The notes below the pieces were generated by a model, which saw only the letters and a list, made by a program, of their open reading frames with translations, searched no databases and had not been told where the DNA came from. A stretch of 64,000 nt of DNA from Lineus longissimus. Taxonomy: Eukaryota > Nemertea > Pilidiophora > Heteronemertea > Lineidae. The translations under genes and the position numbers were made by a program. Where the stretch lies: assembly GCF_910592395.1 (NCBI RefSeq), contig NC_088326.1, positions 935,001 to 999,000 of the forward strand, written 5' to 3'. Positions 37,650 through 52,600 of this stretch are shown here, one piece after another (within the stretch, counting starts at the first letter, position 1; every line of letters begins with the position of its first letter).

Positions 37650-40600
37650 TCACTGCAGTGCTCCATTAGGAGGCATCCCGATCGGTCCAAGGTCCGTATT
37701 CTTCATGAAGAACTTCTCCAGCTTGGCCAGGATGTGCTTCCCGTACGTGTACTTCCTCAACGTGGCGACGTGTGGACGTATCTTGTGCATGAGGATCTTT
37801 CGCTGCGCAGGCTCGGCGACGTCAATCATCTTCTGGACGACGTAGTTGGCAAATTGATCTTTCATCATGGTGTACAAGGCACTGTGAGGACTGAAACGAT
37901 AACAGAGTCATATAAACAAGATAAACACATTGGTTCACTCCCTCGGGAAGAGCAGACGACAGGGTGTGAGTGCCTCCACCAAATCTGAAAGAAATTACGC
38001 GTTGACTTCAAAGCTGCCAAACCTGGAAAGAAATGGTATCGTGATTCTGCCAGTTCAGATGACGGCCAGGTTGGAATCGCCTGCAATAATCTGAAACTGT
38101 GGGGAGCATCAGAGTTTATGACTTCGAGGAAACAATCTCATACTCTTCCTATCACCCTTCATAGTAATATTTACTCGGATGAACATTTATAATCACAGAA
38201 ATGTTTCCTTTATCAACACATTTGGAAATCTCCCTCCACCATTGAACATACAAGTGATCATCAAGTACATCCATATTGAACATCACATCTCCTTCGCAAG
38301 ACTATTGTGCAAAGATACATCACATATGATATCTTTATCAATATTCTAGGAAATAACGTAAATTACAGGTACTCACCCTTCATTCATGGAGCAGACCTCA
38401 TCAATCAGCATGGCTTTCTCAGCTCGGGACGAGTGCGACACACACTTCTCAACAACATTACTGAAACAGAAGAACAGAAGCATCAGCACAACTGAAAACT
38501 GAAACAACTGAAAAGAAGTATCAGCACAAGTCAAACAGTTGACATCTTGAAACTTCAGAGGCCTTGAACTGATGGCCTGAAAATTGAAAACAGCAGGTCA
38601 CTTTCGCAGAGGACTACAGATCCTTTTGCAGTGCCCAATTGCACAGGATATGTTGTAATACACTCTGGCAAGTCAGGCTCTAAGTCCAATGTCACATGCA
38701 TGCAAGACAGACAACTTACAGGAAATCAGAAACAACTCTGCTACTAAGGTAACTATTTTGGGCTGGAGTGCTGACATTGACCCTCAAATCATCAGCTACC
38801 CCCAGACAAAATGGCTCACTTACCTGGCAAACTTGTGCTGGCTAAGGTGCAGTACCTTCCCGCGCAGAATGGCCACAATCCGACTCTTATCATCCGGACG
38901 ACCATGCTCCAATACATGTTGGATCACGTAGTTTCCATACTGGTCTTGCACGAGGCGTTCTGTATTCTCGTGGAGTTCATCCAGGATTGGTATGGTCTGG
39001 TCTGGTGTGCAGTGCTCGAGGATTCTCTGGATAACGCGGCAGCCGTACGGATGTGTCGACAAAGTGAACACCTAGAGAAAGAGGAAAGCATTGTCGATAA
39101 GAGATTTTTCAAAGAAATGTTCTTCAAATATCAAAGAAATAAGTGGAAAGAAATTAACAGTGAAATATAAACAGATGAAAGATTGGAAAAGACGTGAAGA
39201 AGAGGAAAGTTCTAAGGACATTTTGAAATGAAAACTTGACAAAAACTTCACAGAAGCAATCTCTCCAAACTTTATAACATAAGTCTTTTCTCTACTGTGT
39301 AGCAATGGCTAAGGAAAGCCACCAGTTCATTTCAGTTAAGTTGGTAATTCAGGATCAACAGCTTTTTGTATTAAGCCTTTTATCTACACTAAACAAGCAA
39401 CTACTGCATACAATGTATTCTATACACAACGTATTCTATTCTTTACAGAAGCAGCTCTCAGATTTACAGAAGTCTATTGTACATTAGTGACATCTGTACT
39501 ATTTATAACAATCAACTAATTTCTCTGTTAATCCCTGAAACCTACAAACACCTTTACAGCTATTGTGTCCATTCTTACAGAAATGTCACAACAGGTATTG
39601 TGTACAATTTGTACAGTATTTTAAACATTCAGCACTGATTATGGTAATTACATGTATAGTAAACAAATATTGGACAATAATTGATACTCAAGCAAACATG
39701 CATTAATACAAGACAACGGGTTGGATGCATTCTGGTCCATACAGACTCTAGTTGTCAAGGTGAATGAGTCTCCTATTGGACTGGGTTACTGGATACATTC
39801 AATGGGAAACCAAATACATGACATGACTTGTCTACCCTGAATGCCATGCATTCTAATGCTACTATGAACTATGGGTTAGTTGGTGCATTGTCAGGTCGAA
39901 TCTTAGATGAACTACGGGTTAGTTGGTGCATTCTCAGTTCTAGGTGCATAAGTCCCTTTCAAACTAGCATTTTCCAGGTGCATTCTTGTTTTTCCAGACT
40001 AGGGTAAACCCAGCGGCAATACCTACTATCTAGTGGGTGCAGTCTACAGGTTAAGTGCATGATGACATGTTGACAAAGTTTGGATTGCTTACATTCTCTC
40101 TTACCTGCCCATTGAATGCGTCGATGATAAACTGAAGATGCTTCGGGTCAACGCATTCAATACACTTTTGTACGACGTGATTCCCGTTCTGGTCCTTGAC
40201 GCACTTGAGGACGTGACCGTCCAACTCTTTGACGATCTCGACCTGCATGTCAGCGGGAATCGACTCCAGTGCCTTCTGGATTACGCGACAGCCGTACATC
40301 TGTAACGCCAACGGCAGGACATGTCCGCGGACTCGTTGAGCAAGCGTCTGCTTCTGGTCGGGCGAACCAAACTCAAAGAATTTCTGGATGACGTAGTTGC
40401 CAAAGACATCTGTCATTAAGCTGTATGCAGCTGGAATAGGAGGGAAAACGTTGATGAATCTCATTGCATTCGTCCACACATCACCGATCCGTCTGCTTAC
40501 ATTTGAAATTTCAGGGAACCTTTTCTCATACTCTTCCTATCACCCTTCACAGTAATACATACTCGGATGGAAGTTTATAATCACCGAAATGGTTCAGAGA

Positions 40601-43600
40601 CTTACGGGGCAGTTAAAGGACCCAGAGCAGTGTTTGGTGAGACAACTAATGCGGACACGTCCAAAGAATGTTTCAATACAGTCAGTCTGATGAGGGAACC
40701 AACAACATACCTGTGAGAATCTCATTGAACACCATGACTTTCTCTGCCGGGGTAGCTCTCTCCAGTTTCTGCTGGATGAAGCGTGAGCCATGCTGATCCT
40801 GGGAGAACTCTACCACATGATTCACGAGATCTTTCAGCTGCAGGTTCGGGATGCGGTTGTTTCGGAAATCTTCCAGCATGCGGCTGCGGCCAACGGTCAC
40901 TTCCTTTGATAGACTGGCACTGGAAGAAAGAAGGCAAACTTCATTACTCATCCGAACAGGATCTTGTAACCTGAACATGTCTGATTTTGAGGAACCAAGT
41001 TGTCCATTCACGACAAACCAGTTCTCCGATAGCCGATTATGTTAGGGAAACCATCTCTCATACTCTTCCTATCACCCTTCATAGTAATATTTACTCGGAT
41101 GAACATTTATAATCACAGAAATGTTTCCGTGCATCGCTATGTTGCAATGCAAATCCCTGAAACTTATAGCAATATGACCACCAACTTCAATACGAAAGCC
41201 TTTACTAACCTTCTTGCCAAATTTCTTGTATTGAAGATGGAAGTTCCGAACAACTGGTTGTTAGCGAGGCCGGAGCGATGATACTTGGCCTCGGCTCCAG
41301 GTGCAGCAGAATAACCACGCGTGCCGCCACCTATGCCTAAATTAGGAGAAGGGAAAAATTAAAGAACGTCACGGGGCGGGATAATAATGAACATTCGAGG
41401 GCAACCATGTCACATCTTGTCTGTTACGACAACTCGGCAGGTGGACATATTGTTCAACATGACTCATACCATGATGAATGTTACGCCAATTACGCATTGT
41501 TCTGCTCAAATCCAATGCTTGAGCAAGTTAAGTATGATATCTCAACTTATCTGGTATGATATCTCAACTTATCTGAATGGCCGATTGTTGAATTCAAAAC
41601 GACAGCGACTTGGAACGATTATGATTGACATATTATAACAGGTTAGGAATTGTTAAACCCGAAATTGTGATTTGACCAAACCAATTGTGGGAATGCCTTG
41701 CTCTTCATCTTCATCCCATATTTCAAAAGTTGTATACTCGATTCTTTGAATGGTAGGTATATTTAGGAAGGTGTTCTAAATACTGATGAGTATTTTGGGT
41801 TTGATCTTTTCACCAATGAAGAAATACTTCAGAAGGGACTCTCAACACAAAAAAAGAACCCTTCCATATCAAATTGTGAGTTATTTTGGTAAAACAAACG
41901 ATCCAGGAATGTTCATCAACTTGTAACTTTCAATTCTTGTTGTACACATTCAAATTGTTTTCTTCAGGCAACAATTTGGGGACCAATAAGCCCCAAGGCA
42001 TTCATTTTGTAACAATAGAGTTCTCTACTAATGAATTCATTGATCATCAGGAACCTTGATCAGCGTTATTTCATCCCCCTTTCTACACAAAGATGAAAGA
42101 GCAAGGCAATACCACGCCCTTTAAGAGCCGAGACCAACTGATCACAGTCCTGAAAGGGGTCATCATTCAGCACTCAACGTCAACAAAGCAAATAACACGG
42201 TGCAAACAAACTCTGGCCAAAATCGTAAACGTCTTTCAAATCAACAAGTTTTTTAGTGAGATTTTGGTATGAAGAGGGAAACTAGAGGTGCCGGAATAAG
42301 GACTTTGTACAATATCTGTAGGTAGGCTCGAGGGGACATTTTCAGTTTTTGCATTTTTAGGAGATTCGGTTGAGATGCTTTGGAGTGGTCAGCGGGTTGA
42401 TTGACAGGGAAGGAAGAAAATTGGCTGTTCCAATGAACATGAAAACCCCACTGTTTTCTCAAAGCTAGTATCCATTAAAGTTTATTGGGGTGAAATCCTG
42501 AATGGGGAAGAATGTTCATTGGAACACCCAGGGAAGACAGGCTGTTCCAATGGACACATCAGCCCACCCAAATCTGGGGAGATTTTGATGGGAATGTGCA
42601 TCCTTTGGAACAGCCACAGCCATTACATTAAAAGCACCTACCCCCTAGGCTTAGGTTAGAACTTGATCCGCTGAGGGATGGCGGTGGTGTTAGTGACTGA
42701 GCAGGTTGGACCAGGCCCATTGGGCCTGCGGGCGATCCCGCCGCACCACCGAGCGTGCTGCCCCCTAGTGTGTTGTAATATTGAGTCAGGGGGACCTGGC
42801 GTTTGTAATCGCCCATTTTGTAATCGGACAACTTGTAATCTGTGAGGGAATCACGCCGCTGTGACAGGCCTGTAATCGAAGGAGACGAGTGTTTATACAA
42901 GTCCAAATCCAAAGTTTTACGACATGCAGAAATAAGCACAACCTTGGGCTACAGGAACACTGAGGATGACGACATCAAGACAATGAATAATTCCGTGGTT
43001 AAACGGAAATGGGTGATCTGATTAGATCAAATACAGATCTATTTACAGATCTAAAGTCAGCCATCGATGACATATGCACAATCATGGTATGTGCCAGTCA
43101 ATCTACGACTTCACTAGCATTTATTTCTAACTACTAAATCTCATTTTAAAAGACACTGTTGTTCGTCAGTGTTCCTTCTGCGCTTGGAGGAGTCATTCCC
43201 CAGGGAGTCTTCCTCCTCCAAGGCAGCAGGAGTATATGTGACCACCACTATGGTTTCATGCCAATTGGGGTTTCGGCCCAGTGACTTCCGACGATCAACC
43301 AGTATAAATTAATCCACAGTCCTATGACAGACTGACACATGAGTGTTAAGAACACATAGGTGAGCATGCCACGTCATTATGGATTAATCGACACGGAAAC
43401 GAACCCATATCAGTCAGAATGTTGACCTATTCATACTTTTTCACTGGCTTGAAACAGTGCCATAACTATTTCATTTCCTTTCCTGTGAATGTATCTATCT
43501 ACTGAGCTGAGCAAAGAGGGTATATGTTGAATGGAAACATGCATTCTCTCCTTTACATCAGGTAAAGGTGATTTCTCCAATATTCATCAACAAGACCAGC

Positions 43601-46600
43601 ATGCAATAAGTACATTCACTCAAGCTTTCAAAGCAAGGGCTGTCCAGTTCTATCGAGCTTGAGTACCGACTCAACTAAATTTATAAGCATACTGGATGAT
43701 ATTTGCCTATACTTTCACATGCACAAAATGCACTTTGAAATCAGTCTTTTCGGGAACAGACACAACTGCACCTGATGATATGGAAAGCCTTGGGTGTCCT
43801 TGCTGCCGACTGGCAAGCAAAGTTGACAACTTCGCCACCTCTAAAGCACTAGTAGGAGGGTATAAAATGGCTTAACCACGAAAATGACCCTGTGCGTGGG
43901 ACACCTAAAGTGCTCCACAAATGAGCCATCTTTGTCCCTGCGACTCTAATCAGTGATGTGCAACAAAAACATCTCTTGTCTGCAGGTAAACTGGATTTAA
44001 CAAGGCACTTAAAACTGAACAGAATTTGACTACAAGGTGTGGAGGAATTACCTGACATGACAAGACAATGATCACCAGAAGCCAAGCAGATATTTTGGCG
44101 ATGAGAGGAATGGAACCAGTTGAAGAACCTTCAGATGCCAAGGAAAGCCTTTCGAGGACTAAGTAACATTCTGGTATTGAATCTCTACATCATGCAGAAG
44201 CCCATGCAGGGTCAGTAGCCAGTGGCCCAGCCTACTGACCAAGCAAAGTTGAGAGGCAGGAGAACACACCATTATATTGCAATACCTTGCCAAGTGGGAA
44301 TGGATCAGGGACACAAAAACTCACTCGCAAATTCACAATTGGATCTGACTCAGATTAAGCCAAGTGCCAGTTCGTAGTTAGCTGTCCATGCGAGCCCACA
44401 AAGGTTTGGGAAACCCAATAACTTCAAGACCCAAAGGCAGGACAGAAACACAGCAGTTGTCAGGTATGATATGTACAGTTGTCAGGAGACTTGGCGAGAT
44501 TAGCATATATGGACAGCAATGGAGATGATAATGGAGGTGGTATTGCTCAGTTTGAGGCCAGCAAAAACAGTCTTATTATCAATCAGGATTTCGCCCGACA
44601 AAATATCTGAGGTGATGTCACATCAAAGATCAGTTGGATGGTTTAGGACGATTGTTCAAAGTCGTATGATGGTCATCATTAACACCCAGCAGACCACAGC
44701 AAGAGTGATCTCACCACATGCATTTTGACGAGCGAGGTCATGACTGAAATGAAAGGTGCTGCCCTCAAGGGGAGAAATATTCTGTATAGCAGGAACTCAT
44801 GGGGATTCTCTCGTATTGCAATCAGTTTTAACAACGACCGTGCCCAAGGATGACACAGATTTTCAGTAAGGTTTCCTGAAGACAAGACAAGCTCTGGTAG
44901 AAGCATTATCACAGATATTCAAACTTACGAAGATCGACCACGGGTTGTTTTGTTGCTTATTTAAAGAGACCAACTCAAAACCCCAAAGGTGATGAGTGGT
45001 CACAAAACGTAATGCTTGCAACATCATCCTTGGGACAGTTGTTATGTCAAATGCAAACTGAACTCGACATGTCAACAACTTGAGAAGGTAACCACCAAAT
45101 TAGGAGTCCTCCGTCTTAAGTTTAACTTATATCAACAGAAATTTGCCCAAACGTTGAGCACAGCAACAGCAAAACAAGACTGAAGACACAATTTATACTC
45201 GACGGGACGGAGGACTTCTATGTTAAGTGTTAACATCTCAATGTTAGAGTAAAAGCCACTCGAAATCAAACTTGCAAGTGACCTCATGAGGACTCTTAAC
45301 TTTGACCTGAAACACATCTCAATACACAGCCAAGGTTCTACAGTACAAAGCACTAAGTTTTTTGAGACTCTACTTCAAAATCGATATCATTTCAGAACGG
45401 ATGAGTGTGTATCTGATCAGAGTTGCAAGAGTCGTCATGAGATCTTTTCAAACTCGTTGAACCATCTTTACCTATACTGCTCGCCACATCAATGAGTTCC
45501 TGGGCCCCTGAGAAAGAAGAGTCAAACATCAACAAAGGGCTGAAACAATGACACAGAAGCAGACGACTTGGCAGACGATAATCATATTTCTATTAGTTTT
45601 CAACTCTTGTGACGAGGAATGGCATACCCATGTCAGCTACTCTCAAAGAGAAATTCGACAAATCTGAAACCCAGATTTGGTGATCGGCATTAGGTTTGGA
45701 GAAATGCATTTTGGTTGTTATCATCACTGGGTTGACTTAATACTTCCAATGAAATTGAAACCAGACCAGATGGCATACCCATGTTTCACAATTTCTTAAG
45801 CTGTGGAGCAAGCCCACGTTTACTAAGTGACTGAGCCCATTTTCAGTTTAAGTCTATGATTATATTCGCACTAAACCTTCTGCTTCTCAGCCTAAAAGAC
45901 TGTGATATAACTAAAAGACAATGATATAACTTGCAAAACTACAAACAAAACATCAAGATAGAAACAAGCACCTGTAAAAGAAATTGTGTAACCTTCATTA
46001 GAATGGATTAAATGGGATTAGGAAGGAAGTTTTCATAACATGCTGGACATGCAAGCAGGTAGTAGAGAGCCATGTGTGTGGAGAATGGCCTGTAGAAGAC
46101 ACAACCCTGTTCAGGAAGTTTTCTATACCTCGAGAGTGTGACATGCCCAACATTGACATATCATAGATGATTTGGCATTGAACTCTCCTCAAATGGACAA
46201 AAAACTACAGACAACATAGACTATAGAGACAGGACGAAAGTTTCTATAATGAACAACCAAAGTGTCAAATTTGACTTTGACATCACTATCAGAAAGCCAA
46301 GCTAGAGAGAAAAATTTCAAAAAATAAAATTCTCCTAATATCTTATAGTAGAAAGCCAGGCAACACAAATAAACTGCTTTAAAATTCACAAAGAAATCTT
46401 GCTAAAAACAACAACAGTTTATCTACATATTTAAAATGCTTTCAATTTGCGGAAAACCGACTAAAATCGTAAAAACACCACCGATGACAACAAGTAGAGA
46501 AAACAACACTAAGATAAGAGACTAATAAACATTGCTCGTACTTGCACCGGATCCGATGGTACCTGGCGTGTTGGTGCTGCCCCCTAGAGTACCGAGACTG

Positions 46601-49600
46601 CTACCAAAGCCAGTCTGCTGCTGGCCGAAGCCCGTGTTGTTGTTAGGGGTGAGCAGACTGCTTGATACGGGCGTGTAATTCATGTTACTGTTGGGAGTGT
46701 AAGCTGTAATGGAAGGGGAGGGCGAATCATATAGGGAAGAGGTTTGCTTTAGGCGTTGGGGGGAAGGGCATATCATACAAGCATGTTCAGGCATGCCGAT
46801 TAAGGCAGGTTCACCCAGACTTTGAGGAAGATGGGCCCCTGAAGAGGGCATGAGTGACTTTTGGTCTAACAATAAATTGCCTATTTTCTATTTCGAATTA
46901 TTCTTTCTCAAAGCAACTTTCTATTCATTTGTTGATTACAGTTCTTTTCTAGTTGATCGAAACAGATCAACATTTGAAATTAAACTTCTAGACCTACGAC
47001 ACAAAATTGAACATCTATTGACACTGATATTCATAACTAAAGCAGAAATCTTTACTACAAAGGCTGTGGCGGACAAAATAATAAACAAAATATTTCCTAC
47101 TTTAACTGGAGAAGACTGGCATGAGACTAGATAGGTGCTTTAGGTGACATAAAACCCAAAGGAGGAGGATGGAGGAAGATGATGGAACAACACAGAATGA
47201 ACTGATCGCCGTGTTGACGTGGGTCGGCCGGATTCAGACAAGCATTCATGTGTCGCATACAAAAACAGACTGACAACACAATAGCAAGAAAGAACAACAG
47301 GCAACATGACTGAGTGAAACGACGAGATATCGCTTGATAGGATTGCCTAGAATCTATCCACCACGAAGGGCAAAACCTTTTGCTTCGTCCATAACTTGCC
47401 TACTGCTGTACTGAGTTGATCTTCTATCGAAACAACCACAGAGATGCCACTTTACTTAAGACTTTTCGGGCACTGAACACTTGCACACAAGCCAGTGATA
47501 TGAAATTTTTCAAGTTTGCACCAGCATGTTTATGAACTGGCACTGCATTTCTTTGATTTTGCATCAATAACAACGTAACAACCCCAAATTGAAGTCAAGG
47601 GACAAACATCATAAGGGAAGGATTACGACAGAACTGATACAACAGCAGACGACTGATATGCTAAACTAACCAGAGTTATTACTGGAGAATGCTACAGGTG
47701 AGTTTGGTGCAACGTGACCAGCCAGTAAACGCAGCGAGTTACCAATGCCATTTGGACTCGCTGAAAAGACAGTGGGATTTGAATGTAACATCTCCCGACT
47801 CGCTGGGGAAGACCGAGCCAGACATATACCCTTCCAGTATCATTGGCAATGCTGTCTGTTCAACACTGATATCATGAGGTCGACATAGGACAGAGATGAT
47901 GAGTCGTGGTTGACCACCAGCCTTGAATGTTACCATGACGTCAATGGAGGACAAGATAAGCTCCGCAGTTAGCCGACAAATTATCGAGGGGTGAAACTAG
48001 ATGCCAGTTTTAAATCTCTTCCAAGTTCCACCCGATCCAATATTCTGTTAGTTTTACCACCAACTTTGCATGAGACGGGCCGTCCCTTCAGACAAGGACG
48101 TATGGAAAATGAAGCGATGAACACGGTGACAAGTCTTGTTCACACTTGATCTAGTCTTAGAGGAGTACAAGATCATGATGGCGTTCCAGGTTAACATCTG
48201 TTTTTCGCAGAATTATCATGAAAGTTAGGCAAAAGTAGAACAGATATTGCCGTATTGGAAAGTTTTCAATTCTCCAGATTGACTGACACGGGCCGCCACC
48301 TATGGGTGTTATGTGAAATGAAAACAAAGCGCATTCTCAGTGTTCACTGCAAAATAATCATCTAAAACAAACTCTAGAAAGTAATGCCACCTATTGGTGA
48401 AGGATGCTAATCAAACAAAGCAAAAGTCAAGGTCATTTTGGCAGGTGAGCTCGATGAATGGAGGAAGCTGGGTAATTGGTGGGAAAATCATAACAGGCAG
48501 ATGGATTCCTATGAACCAATATTTCTTTAATCATTTCATTTAAATGAGAAACAGTAAGAATGATCAAGGCTCAGCAAGGCAAAATCTCTGTGAATAGCTG
48601 GTTGTCCAAATTACGCCCACTCCTCCAGACATTACGAGCAGCCACTGGCCAGGACCATTTCATGGTATTTTGGCTCAAACTGTGGAGCCTGGACTCTTTC
48701 ACAAGACACCACAGGTTTTGTACAAATATCCTCACTTTAGAGGAAACTGTTTGTGATACTTAATCACAAGTTAAAGTTTGATTCTGGCTATTCTTGGGCC
48801 CAAGCCTCACAGTTTTTCTCAAAATACCATTAGAAATGTCCTCAAGACCAAACAGAGATGAAATCCACGCGTATCCTATCACACTCACCTCCTTGCTGTC
48901 CCTGACTACTGACCAACAGGGGGGCAGGCGACACCAGTCTCACAGGGGTACCGATGCCCCGCGCATTGCCCATGACGAGCTGACCATTCTGGTCATAGTA
49001 CGCTGGCGCTGCTAGGATCTGGTAGCCAGCAGTTGCACCGGGGATGAAATCTTGAGCCTGTAGTTGCTGCACACCACCACCAGGTGTCCCGAGCTCCGAC
49101 TGCGATGGTGTCAGCGGTCGTCCTTGCTGTCCTCTCATCAGCTGTTGTTGGGACATCTGCTGGCCCTGCTGTTGAATGATGTTTGCCGGGTAGATGCCCC
49201 AGGGGGTCTGAACACCGTAGTAAGGAGGCATCACTGCTGTCGGACCTAAATCAACGAAAAACAGGATTACTTTTTGATATTTTTGAGGCACGTGCCCTTA
49301 ATCTTGGTTTTCTAACTTGCCCCATCAAACACCCCTCATGTCAGATTGCATGAACTTAAGTCTCACGATCTTGTTTAATTGCAATCAAATCATTTGTTTA
49401 ACCTTCCATCAGGCCCATACTGCTCAATCTAAACTTGATGATGCATGCCACAGCCTGTTACAAGACACTTTAGTTGACTGTCATTATCAGTGGTTTTGGC
49501 CCAAGGGTATCATCAAGTTGAAGATAAATGAAACGGGCGGCAGAATGGAAAATTGACTCATCTGAGGACATCGTGAGATAACATTGTGTGTAATGCACTT

Positions 49601-52600
49601 CACCTCTTTCCAGATGTGCACCTCTCATGGTGGAGTGGCTGACCTCTGTTAAGATATTTTTCTTTCAAGTTTGTTTTTTCATAAGGATACATTTGAGTTA
49701 ACAAACAAGCTACATCAATTTGAATGTCCTCAAATAAGTCTAACATGGCCGAGATGAAAAGATGGAAAATGGTGGGCGATGGTAAAAGTGGAAGTTTAGT
49801 AAACCTGACCTAGGTCAGCTGCTACTGGGTTAGTATAAGGTGGAAAGTGGAGGGGAAAAGATTTTGTTTAATTTTTTCTTCAAATGTTTCATTTTGTTCA
49901 AATGACTGACTTTAAACTTTTTGGTGGTGTCATTGACGTCGTTATCAGGTGGCCTTGTGCTAACTGTCTCACCTTCAACAAGACCAGCACAAACAGACAA
50001 CATCTCACATCAGTCTGTTCGCCCCCAAGACTAGGTCCAGTGGTGACCACAATCAACAGCAATTGCAAGGCTGTCAATGCTAGCATTCAACCAGTTTCTT
50101 GCCTCAAGACTTATGGCTTTGCGATGATAATTATTATGGATAACTTGATCAGGTGTAACGGTTGCCATGACAATGGCATGCAAACAGGCAATGCCAATAC
50201 TCGAGAGCGACCATGTTTTGTTACTTTCATTTCATGATTTTGCCCCAAGACGAAATCACCCAGAGGTTCACAACAGAACATAAGACATTCATGATAATAT
50301 GCTCAGCACAGATTCAAATGATAGCAGCATTCCAAAGTTGAGTAGAAAGCGAAAAAGCTACAAGTTCTAGGCCCATTTGTTCATTATGTGCTTTGTTTAC
50401 AGTCGGAGCAAGGATGTGAGTACCATGAAGGTACAATAGAGGTCATGTACAGATGTCCTTAGGCGGCCATTTTGGACGTCAATCTGTGACCTTGACCCGG
50501 CTGTCATCGCCTACAACGTGTGCCAATTATGCAAATGAAATGATATCAACTTCGTCATTTGAATGCGTTGATCAGTATTTGAACAAATGAGCGGCAGAAC
50601 TAGGATGCTAAATAATGTCAAGAATGAAAGGGTGAGAGAGAAAGTGTGCTGCTTTGAAAACATCTCGTGGAAACTTTCAAAAAAATTTTCACCCAAGCTC
50701 AATGGATTTGTTCCCCAGGTAGTGTTTTTAATGTTAACCAAGAGAAAATACTGAAAATAGCCATCTTTTCTTTCAGATTTTTCCAATCAAAAAATATTTT
50801 TCACAATTTTTTATTTTTGCGAAAGCGTGAAAATTTGAAGTTTATACTAAAATGAACAAGAAATTGAAGGACCAAAATAGAATCTCAAAATCAAATTGTC
50901 TCCAAAGATATTATCGAAGATGAACCCTTGCAGCATCAAGGCTTCATCTCACGTTAGTATCAATTTCCACCCTGACAAGACCAAGGCAACTGTGGTACAT
51001 CAACTATGGTAAATGCATAGTTGGCCTTGTTCAAGCAGACGTGGAATCATGTCGACTCAGAGCAGAGGGCGAGGCAGACATACATTCATTGAATTAGAAA
51101 CTAATCTCTCGGCTAATTGACTTTCTGATCTAATTATATTAAATATGAATACACGGTTCATACTTCTATAAGATCAAAGATTGATTGACGTAGGTGTGTT
51201 CGTTAACCCACAAGAATAGAGGGAAATCAAGTTCTCTACATCTGGACATGTCACCTCATAAGGCTTCTTCTAGCCATAATTTGTAGTGAACTTTAAGGGC
51301 AAGGATTATCAGATTTGGCATAACCTTCCCCATTTAGGTCACTCACTAAAACAATCAAACGTCAACTGAATACTGAACACGAGTCACAGATTTGGCACTG
51401 GTTGTCACCTCCTTCACTTAAGGCAAATTTTCCAAAGTAACGTTCATGCCTAGTGATATTTTTGTTTCAAACAACCTGTGCTTAATGGTAGATGACATAA
51501 TTTCACCTTCTGCTCCAAGTCGTAACTCCAGCCAACGCAAAGTCGACCTAACACACAGACAGGTTTAGAAATATCCAAAGATACAACCCTAGCTTTGACA
51601 TCAACACACTTGCGACTGGAGAAGACAACATCCTTTGTAAAAGTGCAGCACCTGTGGTCGATCACATGGGGTCTCTCAGCATGTTTCTTAACCTATCCAT
51701 TTGTATTTGCCGACTATGCGAAGGCAGAAAGGTAACATTTATTTCATCCTCAGCTCAAGTCAGATAACCTGGCTCTGAACTGATGGTGAATTAAACTCTA
51801 GTTTAGTAGATGGCCCTTGTACCCAGTGGCAGAGTCTGCTAGAAAGTCTCATTAGCCACGGATAATGGGACTATAAGAGGGCAAACTTCCCCAAAATGTT
51901 TCCTTCAATTTTGTCATCATTTCGTACTTCCACTTTAACCACAAACGTCATTTGAGATAGTTTTGGTGGTACTTTTTAGTCCCATTTGTACCGTGGCTAA
52001 TGCTAGCAGAAGTCCCGAGTGATATAAGAAGGCTAACCTGCTAAAGGTATCCCCACGGAGTACGGCTCCTGCTGGTTCGAGTTCATAACGTAAGGTAGTG
52101 AATTGGTTTGTTGGGCCAAGCCTAATAAAGATTACAGCACAAAATACATAAGCCATGCAAGTCAACAGGGCATGCAAAATGTGACCATTGGGAACTGAAA
52201 CCGATTTCATTTCACTAGTTGCCAAAATCTGCAGAATCGCCTGGAGAAACAGTTTCCCAACTTGCAGAGTATCAGGCTGGCCTCCCAACTTGTTGAGAAT
52301 CAGGTCTCCCAGCTTACTGAACTGGTCTGCCCTTATGAGTTGAGTAGACTAGCCTTGCCTGGGAAAGGTTTAAGTTTGTAAGCAAGACTCCTCCCAGGTT
52401 AGACCAACTCAGTTAGTTGGTAGGCCTGTAAATATGCATGATCCACAGTAAGTTGGAAAGCTAGATCTCCAGTATGATGCTGAATCCACAATTCAGGCAA
52501 ACTTGAGAAATGAAATCGAGGGAAAATACAACAAAACCAAAATACAACGAAAATCATGACGCCAGATTCTCAAATACACTTGCTGAATTCAGTCGTCAAA

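Noticed and set aside
37554-37988. 144-codon plus-strand open frame
   Set aside because: It overlaps the last Pumilio exon on the other strand, which encodes PUM repeat 8; a shadow of real coding.
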